Shown: positions 34,483-45,653 of the stretch, piece after piece
How the letters are laid out: every line of letters starts with the position of its first letter
Position numbering within the stretch: position 1 is the stretch's first letter
Assembly (NCBI GenBank): GCA_003586115.2
Contig: QVOM02000126.1
Location: forward strand, 3,751,491-3,815,490
Length of the DNA stretch: 64,000 bases
Reading direction: 5' to 3'
DNA from: Salvator merianae
Taxonomy: Eukaryota; Chordata; Lepidosauria; Squamata; Teiidae
Program-made: the position numbers and the translations under genes
Notes under the pieces: generated by a model
Told to the model about the DNA's origin: nothing
Seen by the model: only the letters and a program-made list of their open reading frames with translations
Database searches by the model: none

Positions 34483-34548
34483 CATCCTGCCTGTCTTTCC
34501 AACCTGGAGGCAGTACCTAGGCATCCATTCTAGTAGCCATTGAACCTT
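34483..34548 (-). mobile_element. CR1-type octamer-family internal fragment
   Basis: CCTGCCTGTCTTTCCAACC, GGAGGCAGTACCTAGGCATCC and ATTCTAGTAGCC equal a part of the 52103 copy. It is truncated at both ends. Confidence 0.6.
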
Positions 34549-34552
34549 GACT

Positions 34553-34830
34553 GTTCATTGGAAGGACAAATCCTGAAACTGAAGCTCAAATCCTTTGGCC
34601 ACCTAATGAGAAGACGGGACACATTGGAAAAGACCCTGATGGTGGGGAAGGTTGAAGGCAAAAGGAGAAGGAACGGCAGAGGATGAGATGGATAGATAGT
34701 GTCATGGAAGAAATGGACATGAGCTTGGGCAGACTTCAGGAGGCAGTGGAGGGCTTGGCATGCTGTGGTCCATGCGGTCACGAAAAGTCAGACACAACTG
34801 AACAAGTGAACAACAACAATGCCCCTAATT
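34553..34830 (+). mobile_element. BovB (RTE) LINE 3' end
   Basis: Ordered blocks CTGAAGCTCAAATCCTTTGG, GGAAAAGACCCTGATGGTGG, CAGAGGATGAGATGG, ATGGACATGAGCTTGGG and AAAGTCAGACACAACTGAAC are the conserved BovB 3' region, known from squamates and ruminants. It is truncated at the 5' side. Confidence 0.9.
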
Positions 34831-35691
34831 AAAGATGGAGAAGGTTCTAGAACTGAAATTAAAACCAGAAGTTGGCTATCATAAAAAAAAAAAAAAAACA
34901 CCCTCCGGAGCTGTTCTTTGCCATACCCAACTCTGTTTTTAATTTTAGTCCTTGGACTAAAATTGGACATTTTGAGATGAATTCGGTGTGACACTATTTA
35001 TTTACTGTTATCTCTGACTGTGCACTTAATGAATAAGTTTGTTTAACAGTCCCAAATTTGTCTAAGTTGGAACATTTCTGGAATTCTTAATCTCTTTTGT
35101 TTTCTTAAGATTTTGGATTTATTTATTTTGCTTTCCTATCTTTAGTTGAAAAAATATACAATCAGAAAAGATCACACAATGTAAGAAAAGCAGGGAAAGA
35201 ATAGTAATAATAGAAAAAAAACTAGAATTAAAAAAAAAAAAGAAACTAGAAAAAGTAGCTGAAAATTATCCATTTCAAACAACAACGAAGAAGATTTTGG
35301 GTCCAGATTTTGAATGATTGTGTATTTCATCATTCTACAATTGCAGTCTCAACAGTATTTCTCCTACTATCATGCACTATATTTTCTTCGGTTCCATTTT
35401 CTTTTAATTACCTTTGCCCACTGTCCTACAACTCCCTAAGTATACCTAATATCATGAGTGGCAGCCAGATGTTGAAAAGTTTTGGATGCTACTCTGGCAA
35501 AGAAACACAAACACTGTAGTTTAATATTCTGAAATTAAGAAAATGGGTTTTAATATCTGTTAACAGCTATTTTATAAACTTCTCAAAGGTGGCTCTTTTA
35601 AAATACCTCTACTTTTCTGCCCTGCTTTTTTCCCAAGGGAGAAGTATTCTCCTCCACTACAGAGCTGTGATAGCAGTTAGGCAGAGAGAAA
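34831..35691. other. AT-rich intergenic stretch
   Basis: Poly-A tracts near 34884 and 35230. No gene or repeat family recognised. Confidence 0.4.
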
Positions 35692-36267
35692 GGGCCTTTT
35701 CGCACTTAGCGAGTGGAACATTCCTGTCCATTTGCTGGAACGGAGCTTTCACACTGCCGCAGGGGCGTGCCTCACCCAATCCGAACCACATTGTACCCGA
35801 ATCGAACCCGATGCTGGGTAAGGCTAGACAAGTAAAAGCTTGTCCTCATTCCGACCTGCACAATGAAGTGAAGATCGGGCACGGTGCTTTCACACTCCTG
35901 TCCACGTTTGAAATGGTGGCAGGGCGGGGCTGGTGCGGCTGCGCATGCGTGGTCCTAAGCTTTATACCCTGGTCTGCTGCTGCGTACCCCAGTCCACTGC
36001 TTTGTGCCCGGGATAGCCCTTTGGGCATGGCAGCCTAGCCGCCATTACAAAGCAGCTCCATAAGGAGCCCTCTGGTTACAAAGCGGAGCTCGATGGTACG
36101 GAGTGCGGTACGGAACTAGCGGCTGCCATTCACACTGTTCCCTCTGCTGGTCGGCTTTGGGTCCATTCCTCTGGCTGGGAGTGCGAAGGGCAGCCAGCGT
36201 TCTCCAACCCCTCCGGTCTAAAGCCAACTACTGGGAACGGACTACGGAGCTCAGTGCGAAAAGGCCC
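35692..36267. mobile_element. GC-rich Harbinger-like MITE, forward copy
   Basis: Begins GGGCCTTTTCGCACTTAGC and ends GCTCAGTGCGAAAAGGCCC. Most of its 576 bp matches 42269-42838 in the opposite orientation. The immediate flanks (AAA and TTC) are not duplicated. A TGCGCATGCGTG at ~35939-35950 resembles an NRF1 site. The local GC content can mimic a CpG island. Confidence 0.75.
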
Positions 36268-36954
36268 TTCGTGACTGCTCCAGAGTCACTGCTGGAACTA
36301 AATCTTGGACACTGCTCCCCCCGGGACAAAGTCAGAACCCAAGATTGCAGCCAGAAGTCTCCTGTAGTTCTGGGTCCCTGCAAGATTTTGGGCCCCGGGT
36401 AGCCTCCTTGCTCTGTGCATCCACGAGGGAACGCAGCTTCCCCCAACAACTTGTTCCTATAGTGTTCGTAAATGTTTTAATGAAAGGGCGTGTAACTGTG
36501 GGGTTGGGGCAGGTTGGGGCCAGAGGTGTTTGCCCGCTTCACCCCTCTTATTGCCTAGGAGATGCAAGCTTGCTCTTCCAGCTCCTAAAGCAACAGCCCA
36601 GCTCAAGTGTCAAACTAAGGCCCTCCACGTCCTATTGAACTACAAGACCCATCGTTCCTTGCCCTTAGTCAGACAGATTAACGGGACTTGTAGTTTAGAT
36701 TAGGAAACACACTGCCCAGGCCTACTGTGTGCCTAAGCAAGGCAAAATTAAAAATGCCACTGTTAAGCTGAACAACTGGTGACTGCAGGGGCAACAATAT
36801 GGCGGTGTTTTGCAATGGCCTTCTTCTGTGGCATTTTTTCACTTTTCCGTCTGGCCTAGCGTTTCCCATCCCATCCATACAAACACGCATACACTATTTC
36901 CACACAAACGTTTTCATTTATTTGCTTTGCCGCCCTATGGTTGGAGTCTTCTAA
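36268..36954. other. Upstream flank of ZBTB25, with a small fold-back
   Basis: Holds an inverted pair at 36637-36699 (AACTACAAGACCC and GGGACTTGTAGTT). The first arm resembles a ZNF143-type core. Otherwise unassigned. Confidence 0.4.
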
Positions 36955-37081
36955 GGCCTTTTCTGCATGGGCCTTATTCCGGATGATATACCGAAATAGG
37001 GGCTTGCCGTCCGCATGCTGGTACAGAAAACGGCAGTTCCCGCGGATACAATCTGGAATAAGGCCCAGTGCAGAAAGGGCC
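36955..37081. mobile_element. Short Harbinger-like MITE near the ZBTB25 promoter
   Basis: Begins GGCCTTTTCTGCATGG and ends AGTGCAGAAAGGGCC, with TAA on both sides (36952-36954 and 37082-37084). It is 127 bp. Confidence 0.8.
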
Positions 37082-37299
37082 TAAGCGTCTCCCACACACA
37101 CAGTACACATCCTAGAGGGCGACTGAATTTCACACTACGAAAGGGAAAGTTGCGCTCGATTCCAGGGGACTCCGAGCACCTCCGTGCAGTCTTTTTGGCA
37201 AAGGGATTGCCCATTGCTTTCTTCCGAGGAGATGCCGCGCACGGATCGGTCCGGCTTCCTTGTGCAAATTCCAGGCCGTTGCTGCGCTTCTGCTGCTGA

Positions 37300-38260
37300 G
37301 CTACGACTCGGTTAAAACCAGGCATATAGAAAAAGCTCTGCATGCGCACGCGATCCTTTCAGAGTCGCTCCTGCAAACAGCCACGTCCGAAGCTGAGGGG
37401 CTTTTTGAGTAACTGCGCCTCCCCCCCTTCTCACAGCTGGATGGAGGCCCGCCCCCGCGCGCGGGGCCGACAGCTGCGGGAGCGAGCGAGTACACACGCG
37501 CCTCCTCCTGAGCGCCGCCGCCGGCTTCGCTGTGCTCTTGCTTTCTCTTTGCTGTCGCCTGCCTGCCGGCCAAGCCCTGCTGCGCGTCCCCAGGCGCTGA
37601 AGGCCGGCCCACCCGTCCGCCCGGGCCCGGGTAAGGCAGCTCTAGAATCGTTGCTTGCCGGCCCGCCTGGCGGTCCTGGCCACCTCGGCGCCGCGCGGCC
37701 TCCCTCTCGACCGCATCCCAGCCTGGAGGGTGCCCGCCCGGTGGCCTAGAGCCCATTTCCTCCCCTCCGTCCCGCTCGCGTAGCATCTCCGCCTGCCTGC
37801 CAGGGAGGCGGTGGCGGCGGCCGGCCGGCGCAGGGTCGGAGGAGCTTGGCTGCCCGCGCGACGCTACCCTCGAGCATCTAGGGGAGGGGACTCGCCTTGT
37901 GCATCATCCGGACTGCGCGGAGCGCCTCGGGGAGGGCGCAGGGCCTCGGCTTCCCCTGCCTGGGAGCCTGCACGGTGGACGGGTCTGGGGGACGCTGGGC
38001 TCGTTCGGCGCTTTGTGCCCGCTGCCTGGGGTGGCTGACGAAGGCCGCCGCCGCCGAGTCAGAGCGCGCCGTCGCTTGCTGACCCGCCAGATGTTGTTGA
38101 AGTAGAGCTGCCGTGAGCCCCGACCGTTGGGCCGACAGCAGGCTGTGGTGGGGTCTGTTCCGGAAGCGCAAGAAGGCGGGGGCTTAGCCTTGTCCTCTGT
38201 CCGAAAGCGGGACGAGACCCCGTGCGTGAGGCCCGTTCCGTTACCGTTGGACTACAGCAT
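37300..38260 (+). promoter_or_regulatory. ZBTB25: CpG-island promoter and first exon of ZBTB25
   Basis: A ~0.9-kb CpG-dense stretch upstream of the ZBTB25 coding exons, TATA-less. TGCGCACGCG near 37345 resembles an NRF1 site. The best exon donor by eye is CCCGG/GTAAGG at 37630/37631, with another at ~38223 (TGC/GTGAGG). Human ZBTB25 also has a non-coding first exon. The exact start and donor need transcript data. Confidence 0.65.
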
Positions 38261-38587
38261 CAACTCGGTTCATCCTTTCTCGAGGATTCAGTTGATGGCA
38301 GTTGGGATCAAACCACATGTGGAGGTTGCAGGAAGAGATAGGCAACGGGCCTTCGTTATTGTTGCTCTTATCTCTTGTTTACAACCCTTTTGCGTTTTTC
38401 ATGTGAGGATTTGTATTAATTTTTTTTAAAAAAGCAAAAGATTAGCTCCAGAGTTAAACTTAATAGCATTTCAGGTATTAAGAAACAGCAGTGAGGTTAA
38501 TGAGGATAGAATATCTTCCTTGGGAGATTCCTGGCCCTTGCCTGTCTCCTTACGGTATTGTTTTATATAGCACTGCTTTAAATTGAT

Positions 38588-38800
38588 ACACAGGATGCAG
38601 TTTTAATCGAGCTTCAGTCCACTTTTGGATTGAAAGAGCCAGTCAGCAAAGTGAGTAATCCTTTTCTTTCCACGTTATCTAACTCAAAGGTGGATTTTCT
38701 GAGTTAGATAATGCTGAAAGAAAACATCTTATTACTTCACTGATGTGTTTTCTCAGTCTGAAAATGAAGCTGGATTAAAACTTAGGTGTGACTGGGCCCA
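38588..38800. mobile_element. Palindromic MITE (TTTTAATCCAGCTTCAGTCC family), copy 1
   Basis: GCAGTTTTAATCGAGCTTCAG near the left is mirrored by GAAGCTGGATTAAAACTTAGGTGTGA at the right. Inner arms TATCTAACTCA and TGAGTTAGATA also pair. It lies in the predicted first intron of ZBTB25. Related to 55839 and 56784. Confidence 0.65.
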
Positions 38801-39572
38801 CCCAGGCACCCTGTACACTGGCTCTTTTCAGAGGCCTCAACCTCAAAAGGTTCCCTTTTGACCCCTGACAAAGCAACCGACTGGAAAGCTCAGTCAGAGC
38901 ACTTGCTGGGGGAATTTGACTCCTGGCTGCCATTTGGATGTGTGGAGCAGCCAGAATTTGGCTCAAGGGCTGGTGCACTGGAGTTGCTGCTGGGGACTGA
39001 AAATGCTGCAGACTTCTAGGTACAGCACAGCAGTGAGTCCAGCTACATCTTGGACTGCTGCAAGCAGAGTTCTGCCAGAAAAGCAATCCCTTGAGGATCT
39101 GGGGTGCCATGTGGTGTGGCCTGGGTGCCCATGTCACTAGGAAAGATGCTCAATGTCAAGGTGTAGATCCTGCCCTGCTGTGGATGAAGCCACAGGGACC
39201 TTTGGTACTCCCAGGGCAGGTTCGCAGAGTGCCTTTTTGGGGACTACAACTCCCATGATCCTTGTTGAAGTGATTGTAGGGGCTATAGTTCAAAGGAGTT
39301 TTTCCAAAAGGAGTTTTTCCAGACTAGTTTGGTGTAGAACTGCCAACCCTGATGGCAACAGCTCTCTGAGATCTCAGAGGCGTTTTTTGAGAGGGTGTGT
39401 GCATGTGCCAGAAATTGATCCTTAGGCTTTCTGCAGGCAAAATAGATGCTTTGCTGCAATGCTTTGGCCCTTCGCTACTCTGAAATGAACATCTCTGGGA
39501 AAAGCAGAAGGCAAAGGGGATGCAAGAGTAGGACTATGGTAGTTTGCACCAGCATGTGGATGGCAAACCTCT
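38801..39572. other. Predicted ZBTB25 intron 1, unassigned
   Basis: No coding signal. ACTACAACTCCCATGATCC at 39243-39261 is another ZNF143-like repeat-derived motif. Confidence 0.4.
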
Positions 39573-39752
39573 GGCCCTTTCTGCACTTGGCCTTATTCCA
39601 GATTATATCTTGGAATAGGGATCTGCCATCGGCATGCTACTATGAACTGTGGCAGGCCCCACCTGGGATCTGCTATAATCTGCACTAGCATGTGGATAGC
39701 AGGTCCCTATTCTGGGATATAGTCCAGAATAAAGCCAAGTGCAGAAAGGGCC
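39573..39752. mobile_element. Harbinger-like MITE in ZBTB25 intron 1
   Basis: Begins GGCCCTTTCTGCACTTGG and ends AAGTGCAGAAAGGGCC, with TCT on both sides (39570-39572 and 39753-39755). A second right-end fragment (GGCCCAGTGCAGAAAGGACC) follows at 39756-39799. Confidence 0.8.
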
Positions 39753-40011
39753 TCTATTCCAGGATCTAATCCAGAATACGGCCCAGTGCAGAAAGGACCT
39801 GAGATAATTAGAAATGGTTTTGTGGGCAAAGGGGGTGTGAAACCAAATTTGCAAGCAGTTTTCTTGCCTTCTCAGAGGCATCTGTTTGTTTTGTGAGTCA
39901 TAGACCTGGCTTGGGTTAGCTGATCTTGAGGTCCTTGACAAAAAGAAAGGAGACCTCACAAGCCTGTTGTCCATGCACTCTTGTTTTAAGGGATCTCCTT
40001 TTGTCCTGTAG

Positions 40012-40018
40012 AAACACA
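40012..40018 (+). other. ZBTB25: ZBTB25 coding exon 1 acceptor and 5' UTR end
   Basis: CCTTTTGTCCTGTAG ends at 40011 and is followed by AAACACA and the ATG. The start has A at -3 and G at +4. Confidence 0.7.
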
Positions 40019-40191
40019 ATGGATACCACCAGCCACAGCCTGATCCTTCTACAACAACTGAACATGCAGCGTGAGTTTGGCTTTCTCTGTGACTGCACAG
40101 TTGCCATTGGAGACGTCTACTTTAAAGCTCACCGTGCAGTCCTGGCAGCGTTTTCAAACTATTTTAAGATGATATTCATTCACCAGACAAG
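40019..40191 (+). CDS. ZBTB25: ZBTB25, first coding exon (BTB domain N-terminal half)
   Basis: Encodes residues 1-57 plus two bases of codon 58. It begins [20 protein letters not shown] and carries the BTB core [22 protein letters not shown]. The exon ends at AG/GTAAGG (40191/40192). Reading on would hit the TAA inside the donor, so an unspliced message gives a 58-residue BTB stub. Joining to 45654 restores ...[17 protein letters not shown], in frame and collinear with vertebrate ZBTB25. ZBTB25 is a nuclear BTB zinc-finger protein described as a repressor of NFAT-driven genes in T cells. Confidence 0.95.
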
Positions 40192-40489
40192 GTAAGGCAA
40201 TGCCAGACTTGAAGAATGGAGCCATTGACTTCCCAACATTCAAATTACTAAAATATTTGACTGTCACCCACTTTGCTCTACTAATATGTGGAACAAAGAT
40301 TTTCCTATTTATCAAGAACTCGGATTTAAAAAGACACATTCTCTTGTCTTTTGCTAGCTTAAGATGCAGTGTAAATGTTTGTTCATCTCTGTGTTCACCT
40401 CCTATTTTTTAAAAAAATGAAGGCTTTTTTTTTTCATTTCTTTTTTTGAGCTTAAAACCACGGTAGGAATTGAAACACAGTGCCCTGAG

Positions 40490-40870
40490 CATATGAACAT
40501 AATAAGTGCCCTGGTAGACCAGACCCATGGCCCACCTAGTCCAGCAGTCTGTTCTTACAGTGGCCAACCAGCTGCACGAGGAATCCCACCAGCAGGACAC
40601 AAGCACACAGCTTACTCTGCTTACAGTCTCCCAGCAGCTGGCCTTCAGAGGTATAAGAACATAGAAATGCCCCACTAGATTAGACCCATGGCCCATCTAG
40701 TCCAGCAGTCTGTTCTCACATTGGCCAGCCAGCTGCTCAGGGAAGCCCACCACCAGGACATGAGCTCACAGCTTGCTAAGCTCACAGTCTCCCAACAGCT
40801 GGCCTTGGGGGGCAAATCATCTCCTCCTGCCATCAAGGCTAATAGCTAAATGGTCCCGATGTCCATGCAT
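40490..40870 (-). mobile_element. CR1-type LINE 3' ends, two in tandem
   Basis: Two heads of one subfamily follow each other. The first runs from 40495 (ACATAATAAGTGCCCTGG...GTCTGTTCTTACAGTGGCC) and the second from 40659 (AAGAACATAGAAATGCCCC...GTCTGTTCTCACATTGGCC). Both end near CAGTCTCCCA(G/A)CAGCTGGCC. Confidence 0.7.
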
Positions 40871-42268
40871 TGGTCTAACCATACTGTCTACCAGGCAGCA
40901 AGCTTGCAGAAATGCTGGGCCTTCAGAGAAGAAGCAGGCAGGCTTCTGGGTACCTGGGCAGCCACTGCAGCATATGTTATTCTCAAGGTCCATGCCACTG
41001 ACTGGAGCAGTGAGTGAGGGCGGTATGCATGCCCTGGCTGCACCGGCAGCCTCAGGGCTGGAGGGGAGAGCCGGGCACCTAAGCACATTGCCAAGCTGTT
41101 GAACCAAGTGTACGCTATGGATGGAGAGCTGTGGATGTTGATCTTGATGGCCACACTGGCAGGTATCCTCCTGGACTCCTTCTTAGGTTGCCAAGGCAGC
41201 CAAAGGCAAGGGTGTAAACTCCTTCCTCTAACCCGTGGCCTCATGTTCCATATAAGTCACGAAAGATCCCTCTTTTAGATTCTTTCTGCACTTATCTTCC
41301 CTGGGTTTGGAATCATTGGGCCTGGGTCAGCCGTGCCTGCTGATTCTGAATGTGGGAATGCATGGGCAGGATCAGCACTGTCTTCACGATGGTCTGGACC
41401 AGCCCATGCTGTGGCCTCAAAGCTCACACAGGCTTCATGGCCGCATTCCCATGCATCTGAGGGCTAAGAACAAAATGAATAAGGTGGAGGAGTTTCGTCT
41501 GGAACAAGTAATACTGGCAGTGCTGTCAGAAATAGTGTGTGGGTGGAAGGAGAGTAGCAGATGGACACTGGAGAAATGGAAGAATTGTTTACTAATGCAA
41601 TGAGGTTTCAAATATTAAGTAACAATAGATTAAGTTCAGAAGGGCAAACGGTAGCTGGAGATTTGAGAGGAAAATGGGAGGGGATATGGAATATTTGGTG
41701 AAGGAAGCAGGGAGCTGCCAGGAAAGAAATCAGGTATTAGTAACCTTCCATATGTACTAGATTAGGTCAGGAGGGTTGTTCACCAAGGGAATTGGGGGAT
41801 TTTCAGTATATTATTTTGATTTCTTTTGATTTTGTATAATAAATAAATAAACATATATTTTTTTTAAAAGAACAAAAGTTCCTAGCCTTGGGGCCTCTGG
41901 CAGACACATTTTGGCACCACTGAAGTACATTCCCCTGTAGTTCTGAACACCGTGTTCTGGATCAGGGCTGTGGGTCCTGCTGGTAGACCCAGTTAAACAG
42001 GTCTACCAGCGATACCGAACAAGGCCTCCCTGTTTGGCATCATACTCCATCTACTGCAGACAGAGCGAACCAGCAGGGAGCATGCCCCTTGTGAATCTGC
42101 GTTAATGTAGATCTATGCTGCTTGGATGCTTACTACACGGGCCCTTAATCTGAATTAAGGGCCTGTGCCGAAAGGGGCTTAGGCTCTGGAAACCCACTCA
42201 GTTTCAGTACCCCCTGACCATTCTTGGCCACCTGCACCATCTGTATGTGGAAGGGGTGATCACACATT
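40871..42268. other. ZBTB25 intron, unassigned
   Basis: Has a fold-back near 41353-41457 (GGGAATGCATGGGC and GCATTCCCATGCAT) and a small palindrome at 42151-42174 (GGCCCTTAA...TTAAGGGCC). No named family and no gene. Confidence 0.35.
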
Positions 42269-42838
42269 GGGCCTGTTCTCACTGAGCTCCGTAGTCCGTT
42301 CCCAGTAGTTGGCTTTGGACCGGAGGGGTTGGAGAACGCTGGCTGCCGTTCGCACTCCCAGCCAGAGGAACGGACCCGAAGCCGACCAGCAGAGGGAACA
42401 GTGCGAATGGCAGCCGCTAGTTCCGTACCGCACTCCGTACCATCGTGCTCCGCTTCGTAACCAGAGGGCTCCTTACGGAGCCAGCTTCGTAACGGCAGCT
42501 AGGCTGCCATGCCCAAAGGGCTATCCCGGGCACGAAGTTTCGTACCTGGGTACAGAGCAGCGGACTGGGATGCAAAGCATCGTACCGGGGTGCGAAGCTT
42601 CAGACCATGCATGCCATTGCAAACGCCGACGACAGTGCGAAAGCACCGTGCCCGATCTTCGTTCCATCGCGCAGGTCAGAATGAAGACAAGCTTTTACTT
42701 GTCTTGCCTTACCCAGGATCAGGTACGAATCGGGTACAATGTGGTTCGGATCGGGTGAGACTCGTGCCCACGGCAGTGCGAACGCTCCGTTCCAGCGAAC
42801 GGACTGGAACGTTCCACCGCTGTAGTGTGAACAGGCCC
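42269..42838. mobile_element. GC-rich Harbinger-like MITE, inverted copy
   Basis: Begins GGGCCTGTTCTCACTGAGC and ends TAGTGTGAACAGGCCC, with ATT on both sides (42266-42268 and 42839-42841). It is the inverted partner of 35692-36267 and is 570 bp. The open frames across it follow from its composition. Confidence 0.85.
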
Positions 42839-42841
42839 ATT

Positions 42842-44471
42842 GTGTCTGTACAGTAGGTGTTTACAAACAGAAAACAACTGTGCTATATAATATAAATACT
42901 AAACAATGGCTGTATTTAAAGCTAAATTGTGCTACATGTTTTCAGGAGATTTGTCTCTGAAGCTGTGTTTAGAGACCAAAAAAACCCTGTATAGGGAATT
43001 ATTCATATTGTTCTTTAGTTTATTTAAAAGGTAAAAATAGAATACCCGTTAGGAAACTAGAACACCTCCCTTTAAATTCTTTATTGCACATATACTCACT
43101 ATAGCAATGAGAAAAGGGAGGTTAACAAAAGTGAGATGTACTAACAGAAATTCAGAGCTCACACATCAAATTTATTTTCAACTCAGTGTTTTCCAAAAGT
43201 GACCAAAAGTAAATTATTATTGTTTTTTTTAAAAAAAAATCAATGCTAAAATAAATTAATAATTGGAAATGAGAAACGGCTGCATAATTCTTTTTTGATG
43301 TCAACTTTGATGTGCCTTCAGTTTGTCACAAACATACTGTATTTCCCACCATATGAGACTCACTTTAAAAAAAAATCTCCTAAAAATCACCTTGTGTCCT
43401 ATTTTCAGTTTATTTTTGCTGTATATCCCTTGCAAAATTATAAGTACATTTTGTATGCCAGTGCATCCATCTTACATGGTAGAAAACACAGTAATATTCC
43501 ATGACTTTTCACCCAGGCTTTCCCAATGGTAATGTTTTTTTTTTCTTTCCCACCCACTATTCTTAATGTTTTTATATGGCTTAGTTGTTTTTACCTGCGT
43601 TGCCAATTCCCAAAGCCCAGGTAAACGTGGAGCGGTAGAAAGAAACTCTAAATCTCACAGAAAAGAAACTTCAGAAATAAAGACACAGACAAAGTACTTT
43701 TTGGCCAAAAAGGACCAACACACCTCTCACAGAGATAAGTGCAGTTGTTTACTGATAAATTGTAGTTGCTTTTATACACTCTTTGCTCTCCATCCAATCA
43801 AAAGTAACATTCCAAACATCCCCCCCAAAAAGGTATAAGTTCCTGACCTATCTAAGTTGCACGACTGACTTAGACACTAAGACTCCAAATGTTATTAGGT
43901 TAAGTGTCAAACTAAAAACAATGCAGCATGAAAACTAGCATATTCTGGTACATTCTGTAGTAACAACAGATCGTTTACATTCTTTAATCCCTGAGAAGGT
44001 CGCTTTATCTGCTACTGCTTTTTTATCTTTTAAACACAGTAAAACTCCACACAGCATTTGCTTTTACTAAGGCAGGCCCAATATTTTGTGTAATTGTGTA
44101 ATTTGTGTAATTAATCAAATTAATATTGATATATTTCCTTCATTATATGTCTTGATCATAATTTAATGGCTTTACCTGCTTTTATTGTGAACTAATTTGA
44201 TATGTTAGAATTTGGAGGTGATATGAAAATATTAAAGAAACAAGGAACTGATAGTGTGGAAATGATGGTGTTCCATGATGGAAGCCATACCTCACAGCAA
44301 TTATCTACCTTGAGCAAGAAGCCATACCCTTCCACACGTTTCTGAAAAATTGGTTCAGGAAATATGTCAATGAACTGTTTGTAATGTATTGCATTAACTT
44401 GGTAAGATGCCCAACATAGAATAACAATCTTGAATTTATGATATACTAACAATGTCTCCTCCCCATTTGAT
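42842..44471. other. ZBTB25 intron, AT-rich, unassigned
   Basis: No gene or clear repeat was identified. Short A/T runs occur near 43215-43250 and 43529. Confidence 0.35.
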
Positions 44472-44640
44472 AAGAACATAAGAGAAGCCCTGCTGGATCA
44501 GGCCACGGCCCATCTAGTCCAGCATCCTGTCTCATACAGTGGCCCACCAACTGTTTCTAGGCATTTCAAGCAGAAGACGAAGGCAAAACCTTCACCTGCT
44601 CTTGATTCCCTGCAAATGGCCTTTCCAGCCCTTGAAAGTG
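44472..44640 (-). mobile_element. CR1-type LINE 3' end, octamer-tail family
   Basis: AAGAACATAAGAGAAGCCCTGC, GATCAGGCCACGGCCC and TCTAGTCCAGCATCCTGTCTC match the family. It is truncated after ~170 bp. Confidence 0.75.
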
Positions 44641-44844
44641 GAAGCTGATTTAAGTATTTATTTGTTAGTTTGTTATTATGGATTGTTTAATTGAAAGTTT
44701 AATTTAAAAATATATTAAATAACTCTGAAGCTTCCTTGATGATATATAAAGTTTTATAAGTTTTAAAAACTTTTCTAAACTCATTGCTTTCATATTGTTT
44801 TCCTTTGTCCCATTGTGTATGTATCATGTTATTTCAAAGATGCT

Positions 44845-45653
44845 TCGTACAAGAGGTGTGCAGAAGGCCGTTTCAAATGTTTTGTAAACCATTCAAAACC
44901 GAGCTGCCCCCCTGCATGGGGGAAATCCTCTGTGTGCTAGGAACACCAAGCAAACTCCTCTAAGGTCTCGGTTAGGGCTTAACATAGCTTACCGGTTCCT
45001 TTGTTTTCCCTCCCAGCCTTTTCAGATCTTGGGCAGCTGAGTCCAAGTGTTGCCACATCATAACATACATTTTAAGACCTGTTAGGGCTTTCCCGGAGCC
45101 CTGCCAACACTCTGAAGTCTAAATAACCATGCATTTATTTCATTTACAGTTATGTATGATTATTTAGCCTTGAGAGGAGTTTCATTTATGGTTACTTAGC
45201 ATTTAGGGATCCGTTAGGGGCTGGGGGAAGTTCCAACACGCCCCAGAAGATAGGTTGTTGTGCAGTGATGTAATTTTGTGTTTTGACTCAACCATGCTTT
45301 GCTCCCGTCCCTCAGCTTCCAATAAGATTGGAAGGGACAAAGCAGAAGAAGCTGAGCTAAGGTAAGGCGCTCACTCAGCTCCTAAAGAGTTTGCAGCCTC
45401 CATGTAGACGGAATATGTGGTTCTGCATGTTTTACAAAACATTCAAAATGGCGTTGGAGGCATCCTTACTCCATATCTCTTGTTTGGAGCCCTGTGCTGC
45501 ATAGACACCTGTGCCATAGTCAATACACATGTCTCCAAGGTGCCACTAGGTATTTATTTGGTTTTGCTATCCACGTTGTATTTGCCTTCACTGTAAGATA
45601 CATGAGGTGGCCTTGTGATGTGCTTACTGAGTTCCCGTCTTTGTTTCAAGCAG
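44845..45653. repeat. Possible terminal-inverted-repeat element upstream of exon 3
   Basis: AAATGTTTTGTAAACCATTC at ~44877 is mirrored by ATGTTTTACAAAACATTCAAA at ~45428, and small hairpins lie between. The family is unknown, and no target duplication was found. The rest up to the exon is unassigned. Confidence 0.35.

Larger units (their letters stand above)
40192..45653 (+). other. ZBTB25: ZBTB25 intron between coding exons
   Basis: GTAAGG at 40192 and TTTCAAGCAG ending at 45653 bound a 5462-nt phase-2 intron. It contains CR1-type LINE ends, the inverted GC-rich MITE at 42269 and unassigned AT-rich sequence. Confidence 0.9.

Noticed and set aside
35589..36038. 149-codon plus-strand frame
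   Set aside because: It lies in a GC-rich MITE whose inverted copy at 42309 opens a similar frame on the other side. It is composition, not a gene.
37301..38171. Open frames up to 161 codons upstream of ZBTB25
   Set aside because: Same CpG-island effect. They are not collinear with the ZBTB25 protein.
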